Positions 1-10,845 of a stretch of 64,000 nucleotides of DNA are shown one piece after another; the stretch's first letter is position 1, and every line of letters starts with the position of its first letter. This stretch comes from Oxalobacteraceae bacterium AB_14 (GTDB taxonomy: Bacteria > Pseudomonadota > Gammaproteobacteria > Burkholderiales > Burkholderiaceae_D), in NCBI GenBank assembly GCA_000381565.1, contig KB906724.1, positions 1,862,801-1,926,800 of the forward strand. The letters are read 5' to 3'. The notes below the pieces were generated by a model. That model was not told where the DNA came from. It saw only the letters and a list, made by a program, of their open reading frames with translations, and made no database searches. The translations under genes and the position numbers were made by a program.

Positions 1-254
1 TGCGCGCCGAAACGTTCGACTTCGTCGTGTCCGACTGGAACATGCCGAATATGGACGGTCTGACGATGTTGCAGAACATTCGTGCCGATCCCGCGCTGGC
101 CAAGCTGCCGGTGCTGATGGTGACCGCCGAAGCCAAGAAGGAAAACATCATCGCGGCGGCCCAGGCCGGCGCCAACGGCTACGTGGTCAAGCCGTTCACC
201 GCCGCCACGCTGGATGAAAAGCTGAACAAGATCTTCGAGAAGCTCGGAGCTTGA
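1..254 (+). CDS. cheY: Chemotaxis response regulator CheY (3' part)
   Basis: This is the C-terminal two thirds of a single-domain receiver; the gene begins before the window and the reading frame is open from base 3. The phosphoacceptor Asp is in '[12 protein letters not shown]', the conserved Thr in 'VTAEA' and the conserved Lys in 'VVKPF', the last two being the signalling residues of CheY. It ends about one helix after the Lys, so there is no output domain. In the CheY family the phosphorylated protein binds the flagellar switch and reverses rotation. The stop codon overlaps the ATG of the next gene (cheZ) as TGATG, so the two are translationally coupled. The pairing with CheZ makes CheY much more likely than another receiver. 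Confidence 0.95.
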   Translation, partial: RAETFDFVVSDWNMPNMDGLTMLQNIRADPALAKLPVLMVTAEAKKENIIAAAQAGANGYVVKPFTAATLDEKLNKIFEKLGA

Positions 255-901
255 TGATGGTTGAGCAACAAGGCGGCGCCATCGCGGCTGCGGTGGAGCC
301 GAATGAAGAGTTCTTGTCGCGCATCGGTCACATGACGCGCGCCCTGCATGAAAGCCTGCGCGGCCTGGGACTGGATAAGTTGATCGAAAAAGCGGCGTCG
401 GACATCCCGGACGCGCGCGACCGGCTGGACTACGTGGCGCGCCTGAGCGAAGACGCGGCGCAGAAGGTGTTGAACGCCACCGACGCCGCCAGTCCCTTGC
501 AGGACCAGATCGCCGGCGACGCCAGGCAATTGAGCGCTTCGTGGAACGGCCTGCTGGCGGCCGGCGCCTCGGACGCGCAGTGGCGCGCGCTGGCGCAGCA
601 AACCGTCGCCGCGCTGGACGGCGCATCGGCCGGGACCTCGCAGACCAAGGCGCATCTGATGGACATCATGATGGCGCAGGACTTCCAGGACCTGACCGGA
701 CAGGTGATCAAGAAGGTCACTTCGATCGCGCAGAACCTCGAAAAGCAGCTGGTGCAGATGCTGATCGACTTTGCGCCCGAGCAGATGAAGAAGGAAATCG
801 ACAACGGCTTGCTGAACGGACCGCAAATCGATCCGACCCGCGAGAACGTGGTGGCTGACCAGGAGCAGGTGGACGACTTGCTGGATAGTCTGGGCTTCTG
901 A
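254..901 (+). CDS. cheZ: Protein phosphatase CheZ
   Basis: CheZ of about 215 residues, the usual family length. It dephosphorylates CheY-P and so ends the tumble signal. The signature 'AQDFQDLTGQ' at about residues 141-150 carries the Asp and Gln of the phosphatase site on the long helical hairpin. The C-terminal tail 'VDDLLDSLGF' is the conserved CheY-docking peptide, reached through a Pro/Glu-rich linker at about 185-205. Start choice: a GGAG at 246-249 precedes tandem ATGs at 254 and 257, and the second has the better spacing. The gene directly follows cheY with overlapping stop and start. Transcription probably comes from a chemotaxis operon promoter outside the window. Confidence 0.96.
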   Translation: MMVEQQGGAIAAAVEPNEEFLSRIGHMTRALHESLRGLGLDKLIEKAASDIPDARDRLDYVARLSEDAAQKVLNATDAASPLQDQIAGDARQLSASWNGLLAAGASDAQWRALAQQTVAALDGASAGTSQTKAHLMDIMMAQDFQDLTGQVIKKVTSIAQNLEKQLVQMLIDFAPEQMKKEIDNGLLNGPQIDPTRENVVADQEQVDDLLDSLGF

Positions 902-946
902 TCTGTACCGGCCCGTTCGCCGCGGGCCTACTCCGATACGAGCATC

Positions 947-2155
947 ATGCATCAAACCAATTTCCTCGTCCGTGAGCCGCTGCTCGACCCCAAGCAGCGT
1001 GTGGTTGGGTATGAACTCTGCTGGCAACGGCAGGGCGCGGCCCCGTCCACGCCGGCCGAACTCGAATTGCTGCTGGCCTTCGTCGCCGGCCAGATGGTCG
1101 ACGGCGACGACAACTGGCTGCTGCGCGACAAGACCCTGTTCCTCGAAGCGGTGCCGGCCATGCTGTCGACCGACGCGCTGCACCAGCTGCCGCCGGAACG
1201 CACCGTGCTGTCGATCAAAACCTCCGAACTGGCCCGGCCCGACACGCTGGCCGCCGTGCAAGCCTTGCGCGCCGGCGGCGTCGGCATCCTGCTGCGCGAG
1301 GCCGACCTGGCCCGCATCGGCGCCCGCCTGCCGACCATCGCCTCGTACGTGGAAGTGCGCTTCTCCGGCGCCGACGTCGGCAGCCAGGCGCGCGCCTATG
1401 CGGCGCTGAAGCAGTCGGCGGTGGCGATGGTGGCGCGTCCGGTCAGCAACTGGGCCGATTTCGACGCCTGCGCCGCGCTCGGCCTGAACGCCTTCGTCGG
1501 CAAGCTGCACCTGACGCCGCGCCCCAGCAGCGACAGCAAGGGCATGAACCCGGCGCAGACCATCATCATGCAGCTGATGCAGATGGTGCGCCAGAACGCC
1601 GACCTGCCGCAGCTGGAGGCGGTGCTCAAGCGCGACGCCACGCTGTCCTACAAGCTGCTGCGCTTCATCAACTCGGCCGGCTTCGGCGCCGGGCGCGAGA
1701 TCCAGTCGCTCAAGCAGGCGCTGACGCTGCTGGGCTACACGCCGCTGTACCGCTGGCTGACCCTGCTGCTGGCCACGGCCAGCACCTCGGGCTATTCGCC
1801 GGTGCTGCTGGAGACGGCGGTGGTGCGCGGCCGCCTGGCCGAGCTGCTGGCGCTGGCGGCGCTGGGCAAGGGCGAGGCGGAAAACGTTTTCGTGGCGGGC
1901 ATGTTCTCGCTGCTGGACCGGCTGCTGGGCATCGCCATGGAGGAGGTGCTGGCCAACATCCAGCTGTCCGACGACGTGGTCGCCGCGCTGCTGACGCGCA
2001 GCGGCAAGTACGGGCCCTACCTGGCGCTGGCCGAGGCCTGCGAACTCAATTCCGACCTGGTGGCCTCGCTGGCCGCCTCCCTCAAGCTGAGCCCGGAAGA
2101 GGTCAACAAGGCCCACCTGTCGGCGCTGGCCTGGGCCCAGAACGTCGCGGCCTGA
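947..2155 (+). CDS. EAL-HDOD (YuxH-type) signalling protein
   Basis: A 402-residue protein with an N-terminal EAL-like domain (about 1-195) and a C-terminal HDOD domain (about 200-400). The EAL part begins 'FLVREPLLDPKQRVVGYEL', typical of EAL-HDOD proteins, but the metal-binding EAL motif is degenerate, so c-di-GMP hydrolysis is not expected. The HDOD part includes 'DATLSYKLLRFINSAGF' and the Leu-rich 'LKQALTLLGYTPLYRWL' helix. Such proteins act as scaffolds in signalling and motility. It lies 45 bases after cheZ on the same strand, which suggests a link to chemotaxis or flagellar control. The fold call is firm; the partner and role are inference. Confidence 0.88.
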   Translation: MHQTNFLVREPLLDPKQRVVGYELCWQRQGAAPSTPAELELLLAFVAGQMVDGDDNWLLRDKTLFLEAVPAMLSTDALHQLPPERTVLSIKTSELARPDTLAAVQALRAGGVGILLREADLARIGARLPTIASYVEVRFSGADVGSQARAYAALKQSAVAMVARPVSNWADFDACAALGLNAFVGKLHLTPRPSSDSKGMNPAQTIIMQLMQMVRQNADLPQLEAVLKRDATLSYKLLRFINSAGFGAGREIQSLKQALTLLGYTPLYRWLTLLLATASTSGYSPVLLETAVVRGRLAELLALAALGKGEAENVFVAGMFSLLDRLLGIAMEEVLANIQLSDDVVAALLTRSGKYGPYLALAEACELNSDLVASLAASLKLSPEEVNKAHLSALAWAQNVAA

Positions 2156-2218
2156 TCGGTCGCAAGCGGCGCCCGCGCGGGCGTTGACAGCGCCGATGGC
2201 GAGGCGGATGATCGCCGC

Positions 2219-4432
<2,214 letters not shown>

Positions 4433-4449
4433 CCTTGCCGCCCCGGTGC

Positions 4450-4659
4450 TTAGACTTTGTTCTGATAAACGTAAGCTTGTTGCTTGATGGCCGATTTCAG
4501 CTGGCGCTCCTGCTCATCGAGCGACACCGGCGGACGATCCCACAGCAAGGCGCGGCCTTGTTGCTGGCCCGCTTCCATGCCCGGATTCTTTTCCTTCAGC
4601 GCCTTGATGAACAGGGTGTGCTCGGATTCGTACATCGAATGTTGTTTGGAGAGTTTCAT
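4450..4659 (-). CDS. DUF3460 family small protein
   Basis: A 69-residue cytoplasmic protein matching the short betaproteobacterial DUF3460 family: 'MYESEHTLFIKALKEKNPG' near the N-terminus, 'GRALLWDRPP' in the middle and a basic C-terminal helix ending 'QAYVYQNKV'. Function is unknown. The start could be the ATG at 4659 or the internal ATG at 4635, where most family members begin; neither has a strong ribosome site. It is the first gene of the set with scpA and panC. Confidence 0.82.
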   Translation of the reverse strand: MKLSKQHSMYESEHTLFIKALKEKNPGMEAGQQQGRALLWDRPPVSLDEQERQLKSAIKQQAYVYQNKV

Positions 4660-4749
4660 ATTTTTTAAGTGGGTGGATCAGCAACGCGTATTTTACCGCG
4701 CCGCGACGGCCGGCGGTAATTCTATCGTTGGCCGCCGCGTCCGCCGGGG

Positions 4750-5300
4750 CTAGAGGGTGTGCAAAAAGTGGTCGATGATGCTTTGCTTGATGTGCGGCGC
4801 CAGCTCCCGGCTGAAACCGTGGCCGGTCGGGTAGTTGTCGTGCGTCACCGCATGCGGGTAGTGTCGCGCCTTCAAATCGGCCGTGATATCGTTGGACATC
4901 TGGAAAGACGGCCAGATCTGGTCGTTTTGCGCCGAAATCAGCAGGATAGGGCCGTTGATCCTTTCCACCGCGATGCGCGCCTGCCGCACGACCTGCGGCT
5001 GGCCCAGCGCCGCCAGGAAGCGGCCGACCTGGGGCAGGGTCTCATCCTGCGCGGGACTCATGGCCGGGACATACCGTTCGGGGCCATCATCTGGCCGTTG
5101 GCGTCGCCGGTGCCCAGCCCGCCCTCGGAACCGCCGATCGCCACCACGACGGGTACTTTGGCGTGTGTCTTGGGCAGGTAGAGGTGGGCCAGCAGGTCGC
5201 GGTAGACCACCTGCCGCATCTCATATTCGAAGCCTGCGGCGCGCGCCGCGCTGAAAAAAGATACATACAGTATCAAAATACCCATCACTATGCGTTGCAT
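4750..5300 (-). pseudogene. Broken BAAT-type acyl-CoA thioester hydrolase / dienelactone-hydrolase-like gene
   Basis: Two adjoining minus-strand fragments belong to one exported alpha/beta-hydrolase. The 5' part (5300 to 5058) encodes a signal peptide ('MQRIVMGILILYVSFFSA') and the first strand with 'VVVAIGGSEGGLG', then stops. The 3' part (5061 to 4750), in another frame, gives the C-terminal strand and helix with the catalytic Asp ('LLISAQNDQIWPS') and His ('YPTGHGFS'). The roughly 110 residues that should lie between them, including the GxSxG nucleophile, are missing. Stop and start meet as ATGA. A GGGGAA ribosome site before 5300 survives. The protein cannot be a working hydrolase as written. 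Confidence 0.8.
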
Positions 5301-5404
5301 CGCGTTCCCCGGTATGATTGTATGCCTTGGCAAATCAGCAAGGCGCAATGCTAGCAGTGCGCTGGCACGGCAGCAATTCATTTCTCAACAACAGTCCACC
5401 CTCG

Positions 5405-6319
5405 ATGACCCAGCGCCTGACGCCCCGCACCGTATTCCTGCTGACCCTGCCGCCGCTGCTGTGGGCCGGCAATTCCATCGTCGGCCGCCTGGTGCACGAC
5501 CAGTTGCCGCCGGTGCTGCTCAACTTCCTGCGCTGGGCGCTGGCGGCCGCCATCCTGCTGCCGCTGGCCGGGCCGGTGTTCGGACGGGCGGCCGGCATGT
5601 GGCGCTACTGGAAGCAGTATGCGCTGCTGGGCCTGCTCGGCATCGGCCTGTACAACACCCTGCAGTACATGGCGCTGCAAACCTCGACGCCGATCAACGT
5701 CACGCTGGTGGCTTCCGGCATGCCGGTGTGGATGATGCTGACCGGCTGGCTGTTCTTCGGCGTGCCGGTCGGCCGGCGCCAGGTGGCCGGCGCCGTGCTG
5801 TCGATCGCCGGCGTGCTGCTGGTGCTGGCGCGCGGCCAATGGGACCATCTGCTGGCGCTGCGGCTGGTGGCGGGCGACCTGTTGATGATACTGGCCACCA
5901 TCGCCTGGTCGCTGTACAGCTGGCTGCTGACGCGCGCGCGCGAACCGGCCGCGCTGCGCGCCGACTGGGCCGGCTTCCTGCTGGCGCAGGTGGCGTTCGG
6001 CGTGCTGTGGTCGGGCGGCTTCGCGCTGGGCGAGCAGGCGCTGGGCGCGATGCCGGTGCAATGGAGCTGGACCGTGGCGGCCGCGCTGGCCTATGTGGCG
6101 GCCGGGCCGGGCGTGATCGCGTTCCGCTGCTGGGGCGAGGGCGTGCAGGCGGCGGGGCCGTCGGTAGGCGCCTTCTTCGTCAACCTGACGCCCCTGTTCA
6201 CCGCCGTGCTGTCGGCCGCCTTCCTGGGCGAGGCGCCGCACGGCTACCATGTGGCGGCGTTCGCGCTGATCGTCGGCGGCATCGTGGTGTCGGCGCGGAG
6301 CCAGCGCAAGAAATATTGA
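5405..6319 (+). CDS. EamA-family (drug/metabolite transporter) permease
   Basis: A 304-residue inner-membrane protein with ten predicted membrane helices arranged as two EamA repeats (about 10-140 and 155-295). The first begins 'LLTLPPLLWAGNSIVGRLV' and contains 'LNFLRWALAAAILLP', the typical EamA helix 1-2 pattern; the second ends 'HVAAFALIVGGIVVSARS'. Members export amino acids, nucleotides or other small metabolites; the substrate is not predictable. ATG at 5405 was chosen because the protein then starts directly before the first helix; upstream in-frame codons overlap the divergent hydrolase promoter region. The gene stands alone. Confidence 0.9.
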   Translation: MTQRLTPRTVFLLTLPPLLWAGNSIVGRLVHDQLPPVLLNFLRWALAAAILLPLAGPVFGRAAGMWRYWKQYALLGLLGIGLYNTLQYMALQTSTPINVTLVASGMPVWMMLTGWLFFGVPVGRRQVAGAVLSIAGVLLVLARGQWDHLLALRLVAGDLLMILATIAWSLYSWLLTRAREPAALRADWAGFLLAQVAFGVLWSGGFALGEQALGAMPVQWSWTVAAALAYVAAGPGVIAFRCWGEGVQAAGPSVGAFFVNLTPLFTAVLSAAFLGEAPHGYHVAAFALIVGGIVVSARSQRKKY

Positions 6320-6389
6320 CGGAACGTAACAAGCCGCAAAACCGGCCGCCTTACACTGCAGCTTCGCCATCACCCAGCGGAGCGACATC

Positions 6390-7463
6390 ATGCGGCACCA
6401 TCCACGCACCCCCGGCGGCATCCTGGCGGCAGCGGCCCTGATCGGCGCCGCGCTGGCGTGGCAGGCGGCGCCAGCCGCCGATTCCAGCGTGCGCGACGCG
6501 CTCGCGCCCGGCTTGCTGGGGCTCTATCCCAGCGACCGCTTCAAGCTGGCGACCGGCCGCTGCCAGGACTGCGCCGCGCCCCTGAATGTCGAGTTCACGC
6601 CCAGGCTATCGAGCAACCGCTCGTACCTGGACCGCAGCAGCCTGGCGTTTTTCGCCGGCGGCGAGGTCAAGGCGCGCGGCGCGCTGACCGAGGAACGCTT
6701 CGTGATGCGCACGCTGTGGCCCAAGCGCTTTGCGCTCGGTGCGGTCACTTCGCCGTCGCCACCGGCCGCTTCGGGGCCGCCGGCGAATGGGACAACTGGC
6801 TGGTGAACAATTTCTACAGCCTGGCCTCGATCAGCGAAAAAGGCATCGTCGCGGCTATCCTGCCGATGGACGCCTATATGGGCGACCTCAACAGCGGCCA
6901 GGCCGGGTAACGCCCGCCCTACATGCTGGTGGCGGTGCTGAAGGACCCGCGCGCGCCCGGCCCTGGTCCGGGAGGCGATCGGCCGCGTGCTCAACCACTT
7001 CTACCGGCAGGATTTCCATTACCGCCACGCCAGCACCAATTGCGCCGGCATCAATGTCGAAACCCTGCGCACGCTGGGCTGGAACATACCGCGCCTGGGC
7101 GGCGAAAGCCCGCTGAAGGCTGCGCTGGCCCTGCCGTACATGGCGTTGAAGGAAGTCAGCCTGGCCAGCGGCCAGAGCGCCTACGACTACCTGAAGACCG
7201 AGCGCACCGAGTTGCTGCCCTTCGTCGCCTTCAACACGATTGCCGACGACCTGCTCAAGCGCGTGGCGGCGCCGGGCCGGGCGGCCGGCGGCACGCTGGA
7301 GGCTCAACTGGGCGAGGACCTGGAGGCGCTGCTGTTCGTGCGGATACCGCAGTTCCCGTCGTCGCCCGCCTTTGGCCACGATCCGGTGCTGTCGCTGCGC
7401 GAATACCAGCAGCGCGCCCCGGCCAACCACGCGGACTGGAAGATCGTGCCGCTGGCTGGCTAG
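6390..7463 (+). pseudogene. Frame-broken gene for an exported protein of unknown family
   Basis: One coding region is spread over two frames. It starts at ATG 6390 with a signal peptide ('ILAAAALIGAALAWQAAPAA') and contains 'GRCQDC'. The frame shifts near 6738-6750 into a second frame with 'GEWDNWLVNNFYSLASISE', which has an in-frame TAA at 6908-6910, reads on as 'RPPYMLVAVLKDPRAP', and shifts again near 6955-6962 to 'ALVREAIGRVLNHFYRQDF'. It then runs intact to 7463. The motif 'HASTNCAGINVETLRTLGW' suggests a conserved Cys, possibly catalytic as in permuted papain-like folds, but this is speculation. Intact length would be about 357 residues. No family name could be assigned. Confidence 0.7.
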
Positions 7464-8365
7464 TCGCCGGCCGCCAGCTTGAGCGCGTCGATGAACACGC
7501 GCACCTTTTGCGGCAGGTGCGGCGTGGCCGGGAACACGGCGTGGATGTCGCCCTCCGGCAGCGACCATTCCGGCAGCAGCCGCACCAGCCGGCCCGCCGC
7601 CAAATCCTCCCGCACCGAAAACCAGGTCGCGCGCAGCACGCCGTCGCCGGCCAGCGCGGCGGCGCGGCAGGCGGGGGCGGTGTTGGTCGAGAACACGATG
7701 TTGCGCATCCGGACTTCGCTGTGCCGGCCGGCGCCGTCCACCAGCGTGAAGCTGTTCGGCTGCGTCAGCACCGTCAGCGAGATGTAGGGCAGCTGGGCCA
7801 GCGCCTGCGGATGGTCCGGCATGCCATGCCGCGCCACGAACTCCGGGCTGGCCACCAGCAGCCGCACCATGCGGCCGACGCGCGCCGCCATGTAGCCCGA
7901 ATCGGCCAGCTTGCCCAGCCGCACCGTCACGTCGATGCCTTCGGCGATCAGGTCGATCAGGCTGTCGCCGCACACCAGTTCCACCTTCAGCGCCGGATAG
8001 CGCTGGCGCAACTGCGACAGCACCGGCGCCACCACCATCACCCCGTAGTCGATCGGCGCGGCCACCCGCAGCGTGCCCTGCGGGACGGCGCGGCCGCTGC
8101 GGGCCTGCTCGATGGCCAGCTCGGCCTGCTGCAGCAGCTGGCGGCTGGCGTGGTAGAAATCGCGGCCGGCCTCGGTCAGCGACAGCTTGCGGGTTGAGCG
8201 CAGCAGCAGGCCGACGCCGACCTCGGCCTCCAGCAACTGCATGTGCTTGCTGACCATGGACTTGGCCAGCCCCAGGCGCTCGGCGGCGGCCGTCAGCGAG
8301 CCGGCGTCCACCACGGCGACGAAGCTAATCAGGCGGTTCAGGTTGACGGTGCTTAAATCGGCCAT
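7460..8365 (-). CDS. LysR-family transcriptional regulator
   Basis: A 301-residue regulator. The winged helix-turn-helix is in residues about 5-65 ('LISFVAVVDAGSLTAAAERL', 'AKSMVSKHMQLLEAEVGVGL'), followed by the linker helix and a periplasmic-binding-like effector domain ('GTLRVAAPIDYGVMVVAPVL'). ATG at 8365 gives the standard LysR N-terminus; upstream in-frame codons run into the promoter. It is transcribed divergently from the GST gene at 8487, with 121 bases between, the classic arrangement in which a LysR protein controls its divergent neighbour. Its stop overlaps the end of the broken gene at 6390-7463. The effector is unknown; control of the GST/flavoprotein pair is inferred. Confidence 0.92.
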   Translation of the reverse strand: MADLSTVNLNRLISFVAVVDAGSLTAAAERLGLAKSMVSKHMQLLEAEVGVGLLLRSTRKLSLTEAGRDFYHASRQLLQQAELAIEQARSGRAVPQGTLRVAAPIDYGVMVVAPVLSQLRQRYPALKVELVCGDSLIDLIAEGIDVTVRLGKLADSGYMAARVGRMVRLLVASPEFVARHGMPDHPQALAQLPYISLTVLTQPNSFTLVDGAGRHSEVRMRNIVFSTNTAPACRAAALAGDGVLRATWFSVREDLAAGRLVRLLPEWSLPEGDIHAVFPATPHLPQKVRVFIDALKLAAGD

Positions 8366-8486
8366 GGCGTGTGCGGAGAGTGATTGTCCACCTAGGGTGA
8401 ACTTAGTGTCCGGTTTTGTCCAGCTTATCAGTACGATTGCAGCTCCATATACTGGCCGGACCAACCATCGTCACAGGAGATTGATC

Positions 8487-9110
8487 ATGAAGCTATACGG
8501 CTCCCCCCTTTCCGGCCACACCCACCGCGTGCGCCTGTTCCTCGGCCTGTTGAACTTGCCTTACGAATTCGTCCAGCTCGACATGCGGGCCGGCGAGAAC
8601 CGCACGCCCGAGCATCTGGCACGCAGTCCCTTCGGTGAAGTACCGGTGCTGGAAGACGGCGACGTGAGCTTGCCCGATTCGACCGCGATCCTGGTCTACC
8701 TGGCCCTGAAATACGACGACAGCGGCCGCTGGCTGCCGCGCGAACCGCTGGCGGCGGCCACGGTGCAGCGCTGGCTGTCCAACGCCTCGGGCAAGATCGC
8801 CTACGGCCCGTGCGTGGCGCGGCTGGTGGTGGCGTTCGGCATGCCGTTCGATCACCAGCGCGCCAAGAGCATCGCGGTGCGCCTGTTCGATGCGATGGAG
8901 GTCGAGCTGGCCGGCCGCCGCTACGCGCTGGGCGAGCAGCCCAGCATCGCCGACGTCGCCGCCTTCAGCTACATCGAACATGCGCCGGAAGGCGGCGTGT
9001 CGCTCAAGCCGTATCCCAACATCCGCGCCTGGCTGGCCAAGGTCCGCGCCTTGCCCGGCTTCGTGCCGATGGTCGCCACGGCATGCGGCCTGGCGCCCGA
9101 GACCTACTGA
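8487..9110 (+). CDS. Glutathione S-transferase family protein
   Basis: A 207-residue cytosolic GST. The N-terminal thioredoxin-like domain (about 1-80) begins 'MKLYGSPLSGHTHRVRLFL' and has the cis-Pro and Ser-binding segment 'GEVPVLEDGDVSLPDSTAIL'. The all-helical C-terminal domain carries 'LGEQPSIADVAAFSYIEHA', the N-capping box of GSTs. The likely activating residue is Ser9 or His11 rather than Tyr, as in many bacterial GSTs. AGGAG about 8 bases before ATG 8487 supports this start. It is followed after 12 bases by the flavoprotein gene and is divergent from the LysR regulator, suggesting a small detoxification operon. The substrate is unknown. Confidence 0.93.
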   Translation: MKLYGSPLSGHTHRVRLFLGLLNLPYEFVQLDMRAGENRTPEHLARSPFGEVPVLEDGDVSLPDSTAILVYLALKYDDSGRWLPREPLAAATVQRWLSNASGKIAYGPCVARLVVAFGMPFDHQRAKSIAVRLFDAMEVELAGRRYALGEQPSIADVAAFSYIEHAPEGGVSLKPYPNIRAWLAKVRALPGFVPMVATACGLAPETY

Positions 9111-9122
9111 ACGGAGGCCATC

Positions 9123-10841
9123 ATGAGCGCCACCCGATTCCATGCGGGCGAACTGGCGATCCAGCAGCGGGTGGGCGTGCGCGAGCAGATGGCCGGCGCC
9201 GCCGGTGTGCGCGACTACATGCCGGACCAGCATCGCCAGTTCTTCGGCGAGCTGCCGCTGTTCTTCATCGGCGCGCTGGATGGCGAGGGCCAGCCGTGGG
9301 CCACCATGCTGGTCAACCAAGCGGGCTTCGTCTCGACGCCGGATGCGCGCACGCTGCACATCGCCGGCGGCATGCTGGCCGGCGATCCGCTGCAAGGCCA
9401 GCTGCGCGAGGGCGCCCACATCGGCGGGTTGGGGCTGGTGCCGACCACGCGGCGGCGCAACCGCGTCAACGGCGTGATCGCTGCGATCGACGAAGGAGGC
9501 ATGCGGGTCGCGGTGACGCAGAGCTTCGGCAACTGCCCGCAGTACATCCAGGACCGGGTGCAGACGCCGGTGCCGGCCGCGCCTGCGCCGCAGGTGCTGC
9601 GAGGCGCCGTGTTGAGCGCGCAGGACCGCGAGCTGATCGCCCGCGCCGACACCTTCTTCATCGCCAGCGCCAACCTGGGGACCGAATCGGAGGTAGGACT
9701 AGGCGTCGATGTCTCGCATCGCGGCGGCCGGCCCGGCTTCGTGCGGGTGGACGGCGAGCGCACGCTGACGTCGCCCGAATTCGTCGGCAACTTCTTCTTC
9801 AATACGATGGGCAATCTGCTTGCTCATCCGCGCGCGGGCTTGCTGTTCATCGACTTCGAGCGCGGCGACATGCTGCATGTGGCGGTGGAGGCGCAGATCA
9901 TCTGGGAAGGCGCGCAGCTGCGGGCCTTTGCCGGCGCCGAGCAGCTGCTGCGCTTCCAGGTGCGCGCAGTGGTGCGCAATGTGGGCGCGCTGCCGTTCCG
10001 CTGGAGCGCGCCCAAGCCGGCCGCGCAAGTGGCGCGCACCGGCGTCTGGGAGGAGGCGGACCGCGTGCTGCAAGCGGCCGCGCTGACCAGCGCCTGGCGG
10101 CCCTACACCGTCACCGACGTGGTGCGCGAGAGCGCCACGGTGCAATCGTTCCATCTGGAGCCGGCCGACGGCATGGGCGTGGCCGCGCATGTGCCGGGCC
10201 AGTTCATCTCGCTGCGCGTGGCGGCGGACGGCGCCTCGCGCATCCGCAGCTACACCCTGTCCGACGCGCCGAACGGCCGCAGCTACCGCATCAGCGTCAA
10301 GCGCGACGGCGCCGTATCCGGCTGGCTGCACGACCACCTGGCGCCCGGCGCGCGCATCGAGCTGCTGGGGCCCGGCGGCGATTTCACCTTCGAGCGGGGC
10401 ACGCGGCGGCCGGCGGTGCTGCTGTCGGCCGGCATCGGCATCACGCCGATGATCGCCATGCTGAACGGCCTGCTGGTGAACGGCAGCCGCACGCGGCACC
10501 GCCATCCCATCCACTTTTTCCATGGCGCCCGCAACCGCAACGAGCAGGCGTTTGCCGAACGCCTGCGAACGCTGGCTGCGGGACACCGCAACCTCAACGT
10601 CCACATACGCTACAGCGGCGGCGAGGCCGAGGCCAGCGACATCGCCAACTGGCAGTCCAGCGCCGGCCGCATCGACCTCGATTGGTTGAAGTCCCAGCTG
10701 CCGTTCGATGACTACGATTTCTATCTGTGCGGTCCGGCCGCGTTCATGCAGCAGATGTATGACGGCCTGCGTGGCCTGAACATCGCCGATGCGCGCATCC
10801 GCTTCGAGGCCTTCGGTCCGGCCAGCGTGCTGGCGCTGTAA
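9123..10841 (+). CDS. PNPOx-like / ferredoxin-NADP reductase fusion flavoprotein
   Basis: A 572-residue two-part protein. Residues about 30-300 form a split-barrel pyridoxamine-phosphate-oxidase-like flavin domain ('GELPLFFIGALDGEGQPWA', 'HPRAGLLFIDFERGDML'). Residues about 325-570 form a ferredoxin-NADP reductase module with the FAD-binding 'RIRSYTLSDAP' and the NAD-binding 'LLSAGIGITPMIAML' and 'FYLCGPAAFMQQM'. It ends at 'RFEAFGPASVLAL', where relatives usually continue into a plant-type 2Fe-2S ferredoxin domain; no CxxxxCxxC motif is present. 'ACGGAGG' before ATG 9123 is a good ribosome site. It is the second gene after the GST and is probably an NAD(P)H-dependent redox enzyme. Confidence 0.88.
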   Translation: MSATRFHAGELAIQQRVGVREQMAGAAGVRDYMPDQHRQFFGELPLFFIGALDGEGQPWATMLVNQAGFVSTPDARTLHIAGGMLAGDPLQGQLREGAHIGGLGLVPTTRRRNRVNGVIAAIDEGGMRVAVTQSFGNCPQYIQDRVQTPVPAAPAPQVLRGAVLSAQDRELIARADTFFIASANLGTESEVGLGVDVSHRGGRPGFVRVDGERTLTSPEFVGNFFFNTMGNLLAHPRAGLLFIDFERGDMLHVAVEAQIIWEGAQLRAFAGAEQLLRFQVRAVVRNVGALPFRWSAPKPAAQVARTGVWEEADRVLQAAALTSAWRPYTVTDVVRESATVQSFHLEPADGMGVAAHVPGQFISLRVAADGASRIRSYTLSDAPNGRSYRISVKRDGAVSGWLHDHLAPGARIELLGPGGDFTFERGTRRPAVLLSAGIGITPMIAMLNGLLVNGSRTRHRHPIHFFHGARNRNEQAFAERLRTLAAGHRNLNVHIRYSGGEAEASDIANWQSSAGRIDLDWLKSQLPFDDYDFYLCGPAAFMQQMYDGLRGLNIADARIRFEAFGPASVLAL

Positions 10842-10845
10842 CGCC

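Noticed and set aside
8810..10711. Alternate-frame open reading of 633 codons over GST and flavoprotein genes
   Set aside because: Arg/Gly/Ala-rich shadow of the correct frame; no motifs.
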